Assembly (NCBI GenBank): GCA_963700885.1
Contig: CAVOZJ010000004.1
Location: forward strand, 92,084-156,083
Reading direction: 5' to 3'
DNA from: Anderseniella sp963700885
GTDB lineage: Bacteria; Pseudomonadota; Alphaproteobacteria; Rhizobiales; Aestuariivirgaceae
Length of the DNA: 64,000 nt
The translations under genes and the position numbers were made by a program. Below, piece after piece: positions 8,707 to 18,484 of the stretch (the first letter of the stretch is position 1; each line of letters starts with the position of its first letter). A model generated the notes under the pieces. The model had not been told where the DNA came from. It saw only the letters and a list, made by a program, of their open reading frames with translations, and made no database searches.

Positions 8707-9462
8707 GTGATACGCATAGTTGAACACCCTGGCTTTTTGCCCAGCACTATCATGCTCAGCCTGGCTGCAGCCATGTGGTGGATGATGTGGGCTCATATGG
8801 GAAACACCAGCATGCCGGATGCGGCCATGATGGTGAACTGGAGCGCAAAGAGCCTTGCCGGTACCGCGGGCATGTGGCTTTTCATGATGCTGGCCATGAT
8901 GTTACCCGCCATGGTGCCGATGGTGGCGACATACGCGCTAATATCCAGAAACGAAGCAAGTGGATTGGCGCTTGCTTTGCGGGTGGCCGTTTTCGCGGCA
9001 GGATACTTCTCGCTCTGGACTGCATTCTCGATCGCGGCTGCCTTGACACAAACCGCGCTGGCACAGACACCCTGGTTTGAAGACGGCGGCACCCGGGCAC
9101 TACCTGTGGCAGCAGGTGTTCTTCTAATTGCCGCAGGCGCATGGCAACTCACGCCGATAAAAGACACCTGCCTCAAACACTGCCGCAGTCCGATAACATT
9201 CCTGATGTCCCATTGGAAGGGCGGCCTGAAGGGCGCTTTTCCGGTCGGATTTCACCATGGCGCGTATTGTGTCGGTTGCTGTGGCATGATCATGGGCCTG
9301 ATGTTTGTCTTCGGCGCCATGACGGTTTGGTGGATGGCGGTACTGGCGTTGTACTTTGTAGCTGAAAAAACCTTACCGCGAGCGGAAACCTGGGGACGTT
9401 TTGCCGGCATTGTGTTGCTGGGCGCAGGCTTGTACGTATTGTTTGAAACATATTGGAGTTGA
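8707..9462 (+). CDS. DUF2182 integral membrane protein
   Basis: This protein of 251 residues (GTG start) has about six hydrophobic segments and the family's dense Met-rich motif MMLAMMLPAMVPMV near residue 60. A Cys/His-rich stretch follows (GFHHGAYCVGCCGMIMG, about residues 180-196). The Met/His/Cys content suggests metal handling (inference); the family function is not established. It overlaps or nearly abuts the DUF1326 gene downstream, a recurrent pairing, so the two products probably work together. Confidence 0.85.
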   Translation: MIRIVEHPGFLPSTIMLSLAAAMWWMMWAHMGNTSMPDAAMMVNWSAKSLAGTAGMWLFMMLAMMLPAMVPMVATYALISRNEASGLALALRVAVFAAGYFSLWTAFSIAAALTQTALAQTPWFEDGGTRALPVAAGVLLIAAGAWQLTPIKDTCLKHCRSPITFLMSHWKGGLKGAFPVGFHHGAYCVGCCGMIMGLMFVFGAMTVWWMAVLALYFVAEKTLPRAETWGRFAGIVLLGAGLYVLFETYWS

Positions 9463-9470
9463 CGATAGGC

Positions 9471-10088
9471 ATGGCCGACATCGAAGAATGGAAGATCAGG
9501 GGCGAACTGGCATTAAACTGCAACTGCGATCTGTTTTGCCCCTGCGTAGTCTCACGCGGCGAGGCAAAACCAACTCATGGATATTGCCAGGCATGGATGG
9601 CTATACGCATTGATGACGGTCACTGGGGTTCAAACAGCCTGAAAGGTATCAATATTGCGGCCCTGCTCGATATTCCCGGTCGCATGGGTGAAGGCGGATG
9701 GTCAGTTGGCCTCTATATCGATGAAAGTGCGAGCGATATGCAAACCCACGCCCTGGAAATGATCATGTCCGGTGCTGCCAGGGGGACAACCGGCCTGTTC
9801 AAACTGCTGGTGGCAAATTTCCTGGGAACCCAACGAATGGCGGTAACATATGAGGCAAACGGCACCGAACGTACGGTAACTGCCGGACGCAAGGTTATGG
9901 CAACCATCAAACAGATTGAAGGCGCAAGACCAAATGAGCCTGTGACAGTACAGAATACATCCTACTGGATGGGCCCGGAAGTTGTTGTGGCCCAGGGTGT
10001 CAAGGCCAAAGTTCGTGATTTTGGACGGGTCTGGAACTTTGACAACAAATCAGCCGAATTATGCAACATCGAATGGTCAGGCCCATAA
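9471..10088 (+). CDS. DUF1326 domain-containing protein
   Basis: This protein is about 205 residues, starting at the ATG at 9471 with GGAG upstream; an ATG at 9453 would overlap the DUF2182 stop. The hallmark is an N-terminal CNCDLFCPC cluster, a likely metal or redox thiol site, followed by a beta-rich domain. No signal peptide or membrane helix is visible. Function is unknown. The tight linkage to the Met/Cys-rich DUF2182 membrane protein suggests a shared metal-related role (inference). Confidence 0.85.
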   Translation: MADIEEWKIRGELALNCNCDLFCPCVVSRGEAKPTHGYCQAWMAIRIDDGHWGSNSLKGINIAALLDIPGRMGEGGWSVGLYIDESASDMQTHALEMIMSGAARGTTGLFKLLVANFLGTQRMAVTYEANGTERTVTAGRKVMATIKQIEGARPNEPVTVQNTSYWMGPEVVVAQGVKAKVRDFGRVWNFDNKSAELCNIEWSGP

Positions 10089-10100
10089 TTCACCCCTTGC

Positions 10101-10880
10101 TCACTCGCCTTTGAATACCGGTTTGCGCTTTTCAAGAAACGCGGTGACACCTTCATTGTAGTCATAGCTGGCGGCCGCCTGTGCCTGAAGCTGTGCTTCG
10201 ATTGCCAAATGGTCGTCAAATCCATGCGAGGAAGATGCGTTAATTGACTGTTTTATCAATGCAAATGCCTTTGTCGGCTGTTTGGACAGGCGGATCGCGA
10301 TAGCGGTTGCTTCCTGCATCAGCTTGTCATCGTCGCAGACCTGCCAGATCAAACCCCACTGGAGTGCCTTTTCCGCAGCCAGAGGTTCGGCAAGCATGGC
10401 CATTCCCTTGGCGCGGGCTTCACCAGCCTGTCTCGGCAGCGTCCAGGTACCACCCGCATCAGGGATAAGGCCAATGCGCGCAAATGCCTGCAGGAATGAT
10501 GCCGATCTGGCGGCAAGAATTACATCACATGCCAGAGCCAAATTGGCGCCGGCACCGGCGGCAACACCGTTCACTGCGCAAACCACCGGCATGCGCAGAT
10601 TACAAATCCGGCTGACGAGGGGATTAAAATCATCCTCGAGCAACTCCAGGATCTCGTCAGGTCCATCCATTCGCAGATCAGCAAGATCCTGGCCGGCGCA
10701 AAACGCCCTGCCCGCACCTGTAATCAATACACAACGGGCACCAGATTTCTCAATTTCGTCAAACGCTGCGCGCAACTCGGCATGCATGTTCCGGGTAGTC
10801 GAATTCAACTTGTCCGGACGGTTCAACGTCACTATGGCCAGATTGTCATTGAGGTCAAAGGCTATGTCGGAGTATGCCAT
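10101..10880 (-). CDS. Enoyl-CoA hydratase/isomerase family protein (PaaG-like)
   Basis: This 259-residue crotonase-fold enzyme has ITGAGRAFCAGQDL (oxyanion-hole strand, about residues 53-66), VNGVAAGAGANLALACD (about 103-119) and FARIGLIPDAGGTWTLPR. The IPDAGGTW segment carries the acidic residue seen in PaaG-type isomerases. Likely chemistry is hydration or isomerisation of an unsaturated acyl-CoA. Assignment to phenylacetate catabolism specifically is unsupported, because no other paa genes are nearby. It is divergent from the UbiH-like gene. Confidence 0.85.
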   Translation of the reverse strand: MAYSDIAFDLNDNLAIVTLNRPDKLNSTTRNMHAELRAAFDEIEKSGARCVLITGAGRAFCAGQDLADLRMDGPDEILELLEDDFNPLVSRICNLRMPVVCAVNGVAAGAGANLALACDVILAARSASFLQAFARIGLIPDAGGTWTLPRQAGEARAKGMAMLAEPLAAEKALQWGLIWQVCDDDKLMQEATAIAIRLSKQPTKAFALIKQSINASSSHGFDDHLAIEAQLQAQAAASYDYNEGVTAFLEKRKPVFKGE

Positions 10881-10978
10881 TTGCAGTTCCTGATTGTTTT
10901 TCAGTGCTATCGGTTGAATTCATGATTGAAGTGTGCCTCACATTTGTGGAACCGCGCAATCGGCAAGGTGAATACAAT

Positions 10979-12202
10979 ATGCAGCACGGAACTGACTTTG
11001 ACGTGGTCGTTGCGGGCGCCGGGCCCGCGGGCCTGGCTGCTGCATGCCTGTTGGCTCAGACGGGGTGCAGAACTGCGTGCATCGCCCCTGAAGTAGAGAT
11101 CGCAACCGGTTCACAAAGAGCCGAACCGATACGGCGAACCGTGGCACTCATGCAACCGGCTATCCGCTTGTTAGAAACAATTGGAGTGTGGCCGGGACAG
11201 CTTCAACAGGACTGCGCACCACTGGACACTTTGAAAATAGTTGACGACACGCTGGCTGCGTTTACTGCGCCAACAATTACGTTTTCATCCAGGGAACTCG
11301 GTGAAGACCCGTTTGGATGGAATATCCCGCTTGAACTGCTGGTGGGCGTGCTCAGTGCGAAAGCAAATGCCAGTGGTGTAACCATTATCAAGGCTGCAGT
11401 TACGGGCTACAGGGTTTGCGATGACAGGGCACGGGTGTCACTGAACACCAATGAAGAGGTGACGGCATCCGTCATCGTCGCTGCTGACGGGCGGCAATCG
11501 GTTCTGCGTCGAGACGCTGGCATAGCCGTCAATGAATGGCGATATGACCAAACGGCTCTCGCACTCAGTTTTTCTCATTCGTCGGCACATCACGGCATGT
11601 CGGTAGAATACCACAAAACATCCGGGCCCTTTACCACTGTGCCATTGCCCGGTAGACGGTCCAGTCTGGTCTGGATGGTCCGGCCCGATGAAGTAAAAGC
11701 GATCTGTGCGCTTTCCGGTGACCAACTTGCAATACGTCTGCAACTGGAGATGCACGGCGATCTGGGCCTGATTGAACATGCAACCACGCCGGTGGCGATC
11801 CCCATGACCGGCATGACGGCCAGGAAATTTGCAGCAAATCGTGTGTTGCTGGCCGGCGAGGCCGCCCACGTCGTTCCGCCGATTGGTGCACAGGGCCTGA
11901 ATTTGAGCCTGCGAGACGCTGCCATAGCCGCTGAAGATATTGCGGATGCCATTCGGCTGGGAGATGACCCCGGCAGTCCCGGTTTGTGCGCATCCTATGA
12001 CGCCGGCAGACGGGCTGACATAGTACCTCGCCAGGCTGCGGTTGACACCATGAACCGCTCGCTGACTTCGGAGTTTTTCCCGCTGCATCTGGGCCGTGCT
12101 GTCGGTATGACGGCATTACAGCACATTCCGCCATTGAAGCGCCGGGCCATGCTGGAAGGCATGAACCCTACTGGCTCACTGCCGCGCTCAATGCGCATCT
12201 AG
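10979..12202 (+). CDS. UbiH/UbiF/COQ6-family FAD monooxygenase
   Basis: This protein of about 407 residues has the FAD-binding VVVAGAGPAGLAAACLLAQ near its start, a middle substrate domain, and the second FAD motif VLLAGEAAHVVPPIGAQGLN followed by LSLRDAA. That layout is characteristic of ubiquinone-ring hydroxylases. Expected role is hydroxylation in ubiquinone biosynthesis. Which ring position cannot be read from sequence, so no symbol is given. The ATG at 10979 has AAGGTG upstream and begins just before the Rossmann strand. Longer in-frame starts overlap the divergent gene. Confidence 0.88.
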   Translation: MQHGTDFDVVVAGAGPAGLAAACLLAQTGCRTACIAPEVEIATGSQRAEPIRRTVALMQPAIRLLETIGVWPGQLQQDCAPLDTLKIVDDTLAAFTAPTITFSSRELGEDPFGWNIPLELLVGVLSAKANASGVTIIKAAVTGYRVCDDRARVSLNTNEEVTASVIVAADGRQSVLRRDAGIAVNEWRYDQTALALSFSHSSAHHGMSVEYHKTSGPFTTVPLPGRRSSLVWMVRPDEVKAICALSGDQLAIRLQLEMHGDLGLIEHATTPVAIPMTGMTARKFAANRVLLAGEAAHVVPPIGAQGLNLSLRDAAIAAEDIADAIRLGDDPGSPGLCASYDAGRRADIVPRQAAVDTMNRSLTSEFFPLHLGRAVGMTALQHIPPLKRRAMLEGMNPTGSLPRSMRI

Positions 12203-12235
12203 ATCAGGTTGACTTCTGACTAAATCAATCAAAAT

Positions 12236-12253
12236 CCATAAAACTGAACGATT
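12236..12253 (-). repeat. 18-bp dispersed repeat, copy 1
   Basis: The minus strand reads AATCGTTCAGTTTTATGG, identical to positions 39015-39032 on the plus strand. Both copies lie between the ends of two convergent genes. Confidence 0.7.
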
Positions 12254-12304
12254 TCAGAGCGCAGGCAACTTTATGGGTTCAAGGGAACCCACGTTACCTA
12301 AGGG

Positions 12305-13450
12305 TTATTTCTGATTGAGTACGATGTCATTGTGCGCTCCGACAGCTGGTGCAGCCTTTTCCACACTCGCATCATCACGGAACTGAGCAGCCACGGCGAC
12401 CGGCGTAGCCGGCAGCGTTTCACCTGCCTCATTGACCAGCGTGTGATCAAAAAGCCCGCGACCATGAAAATGCATATCACGCATGGCCTCAGGCAGTGTT
12501 TTTACGACCGTGCAACAACAATTGGCCTGCGCCAGAATAGGCTCCCAATGGTAACCTGGAAATTCAGAAATCAAAGTACCAACAGCAGCCATGGTTGCAG
12601 CGGGATCCTGCTGATCGTTGTGATATTCCGGGGCGAGCTTGATGGCTTCGCAAAATGCATTCCAGAATTTCTGCTCAAGAGCAGCAACAGCGACATGTCT
12701 GCCATCGGATGCAGGATAGATCTTGTAACGTGGTGACCCGCCGGTCAGCAGACTGGTCCCATTTCCAGGCCAATACCCGGTTGCCAGGCCATTGCCGATC
12801 GCCCACCACATCAACATGAACAGGTTGTCCGCCATGGCGATATCGATATGCGTTCCCTGACCGGTCTTCTCGCGACCCAATAATGCCAGCAATATGTTAA
12901 CGACTGCCGGATAAGAGCCGCCGGCTATATCTGCAGCGAGGAATGGAGGAACGGTCGGGTTGCCTTCTGGGCCCATGCTGAGAGCCAACAATCCGGTATC
13001 ACCAATGTAATTCAGATCGTGGCCCGCCTTGAGTGTACGGTCACCGGTCTGGCCGTAACCGGTGATGGAGCAGTAAATTATCCCCGGATTGATGAGAGCC
13101 ATGGCATCATAACCAAGTCCCAATCGCTCCATCACGCCCGGCCGGAACTGCTCAACCACCACATCTGCTTCGCGGATCAGGGGCAACAGAAACTCGAGCT
13201 GCCGTTCAGACTTCAGATCCAGAGCCAGCGATTGCTTTCCTCTATTGAGCATCGCAAAGCTGGCCGGGTCCCTTCCCCATTTGGGTTCGTAAGACCGCAT
13301 TTCCTCGCCATCGCCCGGCCGTTCAATCTTGATAACCTGTGCGCCGGCTTCAGCGAGAAACAATGTGGCCATGGGGCCTGGCAACAATGTCGAAAAATCG
13401 AGTACCTTGATCCCGCTCAAGGGTTGTGCGGATAATGGTGTGCCTGTCAT
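12305..13450 (-). CDS. CaiB/BaiF-family CoA-transferase or acyl-CoA racemase
   Basis: This 381-residue class-III CoA-transferase-fold protein has the N-terminal motif VLDFSTLLPGPMATLFLAEAG, VEQFRPGVMERLGLGYD, and the signature GHDLNYIG with the catalytic Asp. GHDxNY is the form typical of alpha-methylacyl-CoA racemases, but CoA-transferases share the fold, so both activities remain possible. The neighbouring hydratase, acyl-CoA synthetase and malyl-CoA-lyase-like genes fit acyl-CoA metabolism. It is divergent from the lyase gene with a 185-base intergenic promoter region. Confidence 0.88.
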   Translation of the reverse strand: MTGTPLSAQPLSGIKVLDFSTLLPGPMATLFLAEAGAQVIKIERPGDGEEMRSYEPKWGRDPASFAMLNRGKQSLALDLKSERQLEFLLPLIREADVVVEQFRPGVMERLGLGYDAMALINPGIIYCSITGYGQTGDRTLKAGHDLNYIGDTGLLALSMGPEGNPTVPPFLAADIAGGSYPAVVNILLALLGREKTGQGTHIDIAMADNLFMLMWWAIGNGLATGYWPGNGTSLLTGGSPRYKIYPASDGRHVAVAALEQKFWNAFCEAIKLAPEYHNDQQDPAATMAAVGTLISEFPGYHWEPILAQANCCCTVVKTLPEAMRDMHFHGRGLFDHTLVNEAGETLPATPVAVAAQFRDDASVEKAAPAVGAHNDIVLNQK

Positions 13451-13635
13451 GGGTGTAAATGCTGATCCGGAAATCCAAAGTACTGTATTCGTGTAACCGC
13501 CAATCCGGTTGTGCGCAACACGCTGACGGCAGATTTTAAATTAACCATTGTGGACCCGCGGTAGCTGCCCTAAACAATTGTGCATCGCAACAATTTTCCG
13601 GTCTGCCGTTCATCGGTTCCAAAACAGCAGGTGTC

Positions 13636-14691
13636 ATGAAGCTACCATCGCAATTCTACAAGCCATTAGCCATTGGAGCACCTGCGCCAATGCGCGAGAC
13701 CCAAGTCAAAATCGAGCGGATGATCCATTTCCTGCCGCCTCAGATTGAAAAGATGCGCAGCAAAGTCGCCAACCTGATCCCGCAGGTCGATGTTGTTCTT
13801 GGCAATCTCGAGGATGCCATTCCTGCCGATGAAAAGGTCGCCGCGCGTGACGGTTTTATTGAAATGGCACTTGCGCATGATTATGGCACCACCGGACTTT
13901 GGACCCGTATCAACAGTCTCAACAGTCCCTGGGCACTAGATGACATCACCCAGATTGTGCTCGAGGCAGGGAATAAGCTGGATGTGATGATGTTGCCAAA
14001 GGTTGAGGGAGCCTGGGACGTTCACTACCTGGATCAACTGCTTGCTCAACTTGAAGCTCGTGCGGGTATCAAACAGCCAATCATGATCCACGCCATTCTG
14101 GAAACCGCGCAAGGGGTGAAGAATGTTGAAGAGATTGCCGCTGCAAGTCCCCGTATGCATGGCATGTCGCTGGGCCCTGCTGATCTGGCAGCATCGCGTG
14201 GCATGAAGACCACTCGCGTCGGCGGCGGGCATCCACACTACGGTGTCCTGTCAGACAGTGCCGGCAATGGAGCACGAGACAGTTCTGCCCGCCCTTTCTT
14301 TCAACAGGATCTATGGCACTACACTGTTGGCAAAATGGTGGATGCCTGTTCTGCAAATGGTATTAAACCTTTCTACGGACCTTTTGGGGATTTTTCGGAT
14401 CCTGATGCATGCGAATCACAGTTCCGCAATGCTTTCTTGCAGGGGTGTCTCGGAGCCTGGTCGCTGCATCCTTCCCAGGTTAAAATTGCCAAGCGTGTAT
14501 TTTCACCTGATCCCGATGAAGTGAAATTTGCGCTCAGAATTCTCGAAGCCATGCCGGATGGTACCGGCGCGGTGATGCTGGATGGCAAAATGCAGGATGA
14601 TGCTACGTGGAAACAGGCCAGTGTAATTGTGAATCTGGCTCGGTTGGTGGCAGCCAGGGACCCCGGAATGGCTGCAACCTATGGTATATAG
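13636..14691 (+). CDS. HpcH/HpaI-family CoA-ester lyase (malyl-CoA/beta-methylmalyl-CoA lyase-like)
   Basis: This 351-residue TIM-barrel lyase has PLAIGAPAPMRE near its start, VVLGNLEDAIPADEK (about residues 55-69, acidic metal ligand), MMLPKVEG and HAILETAQGVKNVEEIA with a second acidic ligand. Later it has SLGPADLAASRGMKT and AWSLHPSQVKIAKRVF. This subgroup is usually called L-malyl-CoA/beta-methylmalyl-CoA lyase, which splits malyl-CoA to glyoxylate and acetyl-CoA. With serine-glyoxylate aminotransferase elsewhere in the window it suggests glyoxylate turnover (inference). No fragmenting changes are seen. Confidence 0.87.
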   Translation: MKLPSQFYKPLAIGAPAPMRETQVKIERMIHFLPPQIEKMRSKVANLIPQVDVVLGNLEDAIPADEKVAARDGFIEMALAHDYGTTGLWTRINSLNSPWALDDITQIVLEAGNKLDVMMLPKVEGAWDVHYLDQLLAQLEARAGIKQPIMIHAILETAQGVKNVEEIAAASPRMHGMSLGPADLAASRGMKTTRVGGGHPHYGVLSDSAGNGARDSSARPFFQQDLWHYTVGKMVDACSANGIKPFYGPFGDFSDPDACESQFRNAFLQGCLGAWSLHPSQVKIAKRVFSPDPDEVKFALRILEAMPDGTGAVMLDGKMQDDATWKQASVIVNLARLVAARDPGMAATYGI

Positions 14692-14769
14692 ACCACCAAC
14701 TGTTCAACAAATATCAACTTAAATTTCCGCGCTGTGCTTGAATCAAATCACGTTTGGATGCATTTATAG

Positions 14770-15114
14770 GTGATGATCGCAATTAACAGACAGGCTCGAT
14801 TCGGTATCGGACAGGTGGTTAAACACCGCCTGTTTCCGTTTCGCGGTGTCATCTTTGACGTGGACCCTACCTTTTCAAACACCGAAGAGTGGTGGGCCTC
14901 AATTCCTGAAGAAACCCGCCCATTAAAAGATCAACCATTCTACCACCTTTTGGCGGAGAATGAGGAAACCGAATACATCGCCTATGTCTCCGAGCAAAAC
15001 CTGTTGGCAGACGATACGGGCAATCCGGTGCGTCATCCTCAGATACCTGAATTTTTCGAAACCTATGATCCGGAAAAGCACACCTATCTGCCACGCGATA
15101 GTGCGACACATTAG
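14770..15114 (+). CDS. hspQ: Heat-shock protein HspQ (hemimethylated-DNA-binding YccV family)
   Basis: This 114-residue protein contains the HspQ beta-barrel: FGIGQVVKHRLFPFRGVIFDVDP, then PFYHLLAENEETEYIAYVSEQNL, and the closing HPQIPEFF. In E. coli HspQ is a heat-shock protein that acts as a specificity factor for Lon. It lies 78 bases after the lyase gene, with enough space for its own promoter. Length is normal. Confidence 0.92.
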   Translation: MMIAINRQARFGIGQVVKHRLFPFRGVIFDVDPTFSNTEEWWASIPEETRPLKDQPFYHLLAENEETEYIAYVSEQNLLADDTGNPVRHPQIPEFFETYDPEKHTYLPRDSATH

Positions 15115-15152
15115 AACGGCAACGTTTATTTCGCCATTTGGTGCGAATCCCG

Positions 15153-16931
15153 ATGAATAGGTGTTTTCGACTGCTTGCCGCAAGCATTGCGTGGTCGGCG
15201 CTGGTGCTGTCGGTGCATGCAGAACCGCGTTACGCTATCGCCATGCACGGTGAACCGGACCTTCCACCCGGATACAAGCATTTTCCCTATGTCAATCCGG
15301 ATGCGCCGAAAGGCGGTGCCCTGCGTGCTGCCATGACCGGCAGTTTTGACAACGTCAATCCATTCATCATCCGTGGCGAGGCTGTTGATGGACCCCGTAC
15401 GCTGGTTTTTGAAAGCCTGATGGCTCGATCACTTGCAGAACCATTCACCTTATACGGTCACATTGCAGAGACCATCGAGGTCAATTCCGATCGTACTGAA
15501 GTTACATTTCACATTGATTCGAGAGCCAGGTTTTCTGACGGTGAAGCCATCCAGTCGGACGACATTGTTTATTCCCTGGAAATATTGCGAGAGCACGGTC
15601 GCCCCAACCACCGTAGCTATTATTCAAAGGTTAAGTCAATCAGCACACCGGACAGTTTGACTGTGCACATGACGCTGGAACCCGGCGACCGTGAACTGGT
15701 GCTCATTCTTGGCCTGTTGCCGGTCATTCCCAAACACTTCTTTGAGAAACGCGACTTTGAGAAAACCACGCTGGATAAGCTTGTGGGATCTGGTCCCTAC
15801 GTGTTTGACAAGATAGATGCCGGCGATCACATCGTTTATCGCCGTAACCCCGACTATTGGGCCAAAGATTTGCCCAGTTCGCGAGGTCACTACAACTACG
15901 ACACCATTCGATACGATTATTTCCGTGATAGCCAGGGAGCGTTCGAAGCCTTCAAAAAAGGTGAGGCCATGTTGCGTGTCGAAACCGACGCCTCGCGTTG
16001 GGCAGTCGGTTTTGCCGATGTGAAGGCCCGGCCAGTCACCATGGAGACCATACCGCTTGGACTGCCCAAACCTGCCTGGTCACTGGTTTTCAACACCCGA
16101 AGACCAATCTTTGCGGACAAGCGCGTACGCGAAGCGCTGGTTCACACATTCGACTTCAAGTGGATCAACGAAAATCTGTTTCACTCCAAAATGGAGCGCA
16201 CGCAAGGTTTTTATTTCGGGTCGGAGCTCAGCGCCATCGGTCGATCTGCTTCAAGTTATGAACGCGAAATGCTGAAACGTTCGGGCGCAGTCATCCGTGC
16301 TGACATAATGAATGGCACCTACTCCCTACCCGTTTCAGATGGATCCGGCCGGGACAGAAAAAGCCTCCGCAAAGCATTGAATTTATTACACTCCGCTGGC
16401 TGGAAATCAGCCGGTGGTGCGCTCCGAAATCAAACTGGACAGCGGTTTTCTTTTGAAATCATTGTTGCAAACAGGCCGCAGGAGCGGGTTGCACTTGCGT
16501 GGCAACGCATGTTGCGAACAATTGGGATCGATATGTCAGTCCGACAGGTCAATTCAGCGCAATTCCAGCGCCGGTTGCAGACCTATGACTATGACATGAT
16601 ACCGTTCACGTGGACCAATTCACTTTCACCGGGTAATGAGCAAACTTTCTACTGGGGCTCTGCGGGGCGCACCCAGGAAGGAACGCGAAATTACATGGGT
16701 GCAGACGATCCGGCAATTGACAGAATGATCGGGGAGCTTCTGGCTGCGCGCGACGAAACGTCATTTGACGATGCTGTACGCGGACTGGATCGTTTGCTGC
16801 TCGAAGGCCATTACGTCCTGCAATTGTTTCATCCACCAGGCCAGTGGCTTGCCCGATGGAATCAGCTCAAACGCCCAGCGCAGCCTTCGCTATATGGGTT
16901 CCAGATTGAGACAGGCTGGATCGAAGAATAA
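15153..16931 (+). CDS. ABC transporter substrate-binding protein, family 5 (YejA-like)
   Basis: This protein of about 592 residues begins with a cleavable signal peptide (CFRLLAASIAWSALVLSVHA followed by EPRYAIAMHG). The mature part has the SBP-5 pattern HFPYVNPDAPKGGALR, a feature of the YejA subgroup that binds peptides or related compounds. The ATG at 15153 is preferred to 15138 because it places basic residues directly before the hydrophobic core. No permease or ATPase genes are adjacent; the stop codon overlaps the start of an acyl-CoA synthetase. The ligand is unknown. Confidence 0.88.
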   Translation: MNRCFRLLAASIAWSALVLSVHAEPRYAIAMHGEPDLPPGYKHFPYVNPDAPKGGALRAAMTGSFDNVNPFIIRGEAVDGPRTLVFESLMARSLAEPFTLYGHIAETIEVNSDRTEVTFHIDSRARFSDGEAIQSDDIVYSLEILREHGRPNHRSYYSKVKSISTPDSLTVHMTLEPGDRELVLILGLLPVIPKHFFEKRDFEKTTLDKLVGSGPYVFDKIDAGDHIVYRRNPDYWAKDLPSSRGHYNYDTIRYDYFRDSQGAFEAFKKGEAMLRVETDASRWAVGFADVKARPVTMETIPLGLPKPAWSLVFNTRRPIFADKRVREALVHTFDFKWINENLFHSKMERTQGFYFGSELSAIGRSASSYEREMLKRSGAVIRADIMNGTYSLPVSDGSGRDRKSLRKALNLLHSAGWKSAGGALRNQTGQRFSFEIIVANRPQERVALAWQRMLRTIGIDMSVRQVNSAQFQRRLQTYDYDMIPFTWTNSLSPGNEQTFYWGSAGRTQEGTRNYMGADDPAIDRMIGELLAARDETSFDDAVRGLDRLLLEGHYVLQLFHPPGQWLARWNQLKRPAQPSLYGFQIETGWIEE

Positions 16932-18484
16932 TGGCAGGCTTTACCGGCGAACGTCCGCCCGAAAGATTTAACCTGGCGCAATACTGTCTGGCCCGGAGTT
17001 CCCGGGACCATCCCGACAAGGTTGCACTCACGATAGCCGATGGGCTCGACTACCGGATCCTGACCTATTCGACGATCGAAGATGTTGTCTTGAGGATTGC
17101 GTGTGCATTCAAATTGTTCGGGTTTGAACGTGGCTCCCGGATTCTGATCAGAATGGGCAACAGCTTTGATTACGCAGCGGTGTTTTTTGCTGCGAATGCT
17201 GCTGAACTTGTGCCGATACCTGCATCTTCGATGTTGTCAGCTGAAGAAATCTCATTTTTGCTGGAGGACAGTCAGGCCGCTGCTGTTGTGCATGACGGCA
17301 TATTGTCACTTCCTGAACTTCCATCTGCATGCCGGTTGATCCCTCAACGCGATATTGAGGTGTTCAAGACCGGACCACGCGGCCAATATGGCCAAACGTC
17401 TGCTGCCACACCGGCCTACATGGTTTACACTTCAGGCACCTCCGGGAAACCAAAAGGTGTCCTGCATGCCCAACGGGCAGTCTGGGGACGCCGACCCATG
17501 TATCAGGGCTGGTATGGCATAACGTCTGACGACACGATCCTGCACACCGGCGCATTCAACTGGACATATACTTTGGGAACAGCGCTGTTCGATCCGTGGG
17601 CTAACGGCGCCAGTTCAATCGTGTACACAGGCCCCAGAGATCGCTCGATATGGCTGAAGCTGATTGCTGATCTCAATCCAACGATATTGGCTGCCGTGCC
17701 GGCGCTTTATCGCCAGATGCTCAATGACGGCGGAGTTTCACCCGAATCCATGGGAAGTCTCCGTCATGGACTTACGGCTGGCGAGGCAATCTTTCCTGGA
17801 CTGCAGCAAGACTGGTTCGAGACAACGGGGATTCCGCTTTATGAAGCCCTCGGTATGAGCGAGATTTCTACTTACATTTCCAGTTCACCAACAGTACCGA
17901 CAAGACCTGGCAGTCCCGGCAAACCACAACAGGATCGCAGCGTCAGTATACTGCCGGTTGCCGGCGGTGAAGTACCATTAGAATCCGGTGAAACCGGATT
18001 GATTGCAGTGCATCGCTCCGATCCGGGCATGATGCTGGGCTACTGGAACCGTCCGGAAGACAATCAAAAGGTGTTTCGCGGTGACTGGTTTGTCGGCGGA
18101 GATCTCGGTTATTTCGATGATGATGGTTATTTATGGTATGAAGGCCGCAATGACGATGTAATGACATCTTTTGGGTATCGCATCTCACCGCTGGAAGTCG
18201 AAATTGCGATTATGCGCCACCCTGCCGTGCAGCAGGCTGGTGTAACCGAAGTGGAACTTAATCCCGGCATGAAGCTGGTTTCGGCTTTCGTGGTGTTGCG
18301 CGAACACGAAACATTGTCCTCCACCGACCTGATCAATTTTGCATCCAGTTCGCTTGCGCGCTACAAGGTACCAAAACAGGTGTTTTTTGTGGAAACCCTG
18401 CCGCAAACCGGCAATGGCAAGATCATCAGAAAGGATCTGGCCTTGTTGCTCAACCAGACCAAGGAACATGCCAATGACGATTGA
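16931..18484 (+). CDS. AMP-forming acyl-CoA synthetase / AMP-binding enzyme
   Basis: This 517-residue ANL-superfamily adenylating enzyme has the P-loop YTSGTSGKPKGVLHAQ (about residues 165-180), YEALGMSEIST, and GDWFVGGDLGYFDDDGYLWYEGRNDD. The C-terminal lysine motif is PQTGNGKIIRKDL. It activates a carboxylic acid as acyl-AMP then acyl-CoA. Substrate chain length is not readable; the nearest resemblance is to the acetyl/benzoate-type synthetases. Its ATG overlaps the preceding stop by one base, and its end overlaps the DsbA-family gene by 11 bases, so the three are probably one transcript. Confidence 0.92.
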   Translation: MAGFTGERPPERFNLAQYCLARSSRDHPDKVALTIADGLDYRILTYSTIEDVVLRIACAFKLFGFERGSRILIRMGNSFDYAAVFFAANAAELVPIPASSMLSAEEISFLLEDSQAAAVVHDGILSLPELPSACRLIPQRDIEVFKTGPRGQYGQTSAATPAYMVYTSGTSGKPKGVLHAQRAVWGRRPMYQGWYGITSDDTILHTGAFNWTYTLGTALFDPWANGASSIVYTGPRDRSIWLKLIADLNPTILAAVPALYRQMLNDGGVSPESMGSLRHGLTAGEAIFPGLQQDWFETTGIPLYEALGMSEISTYISSSPTVPTRPGSPGKPQQDRSVSILPVAGGEVPLESGETGLIAVHRSDPGMMLGYWNRPEDNQKVFRGDWFVGGDLGYFDDDGYLWYEGRNDDVMTSFGYRISPLEVEIAIMRHPAVQQAGVTEVELNPGMKLVSAFVVLREHETLSSTDLINFASSSLARYKVPKQVFFVETLPQTGNGKIIRKDLALLLNQTKEHANDD

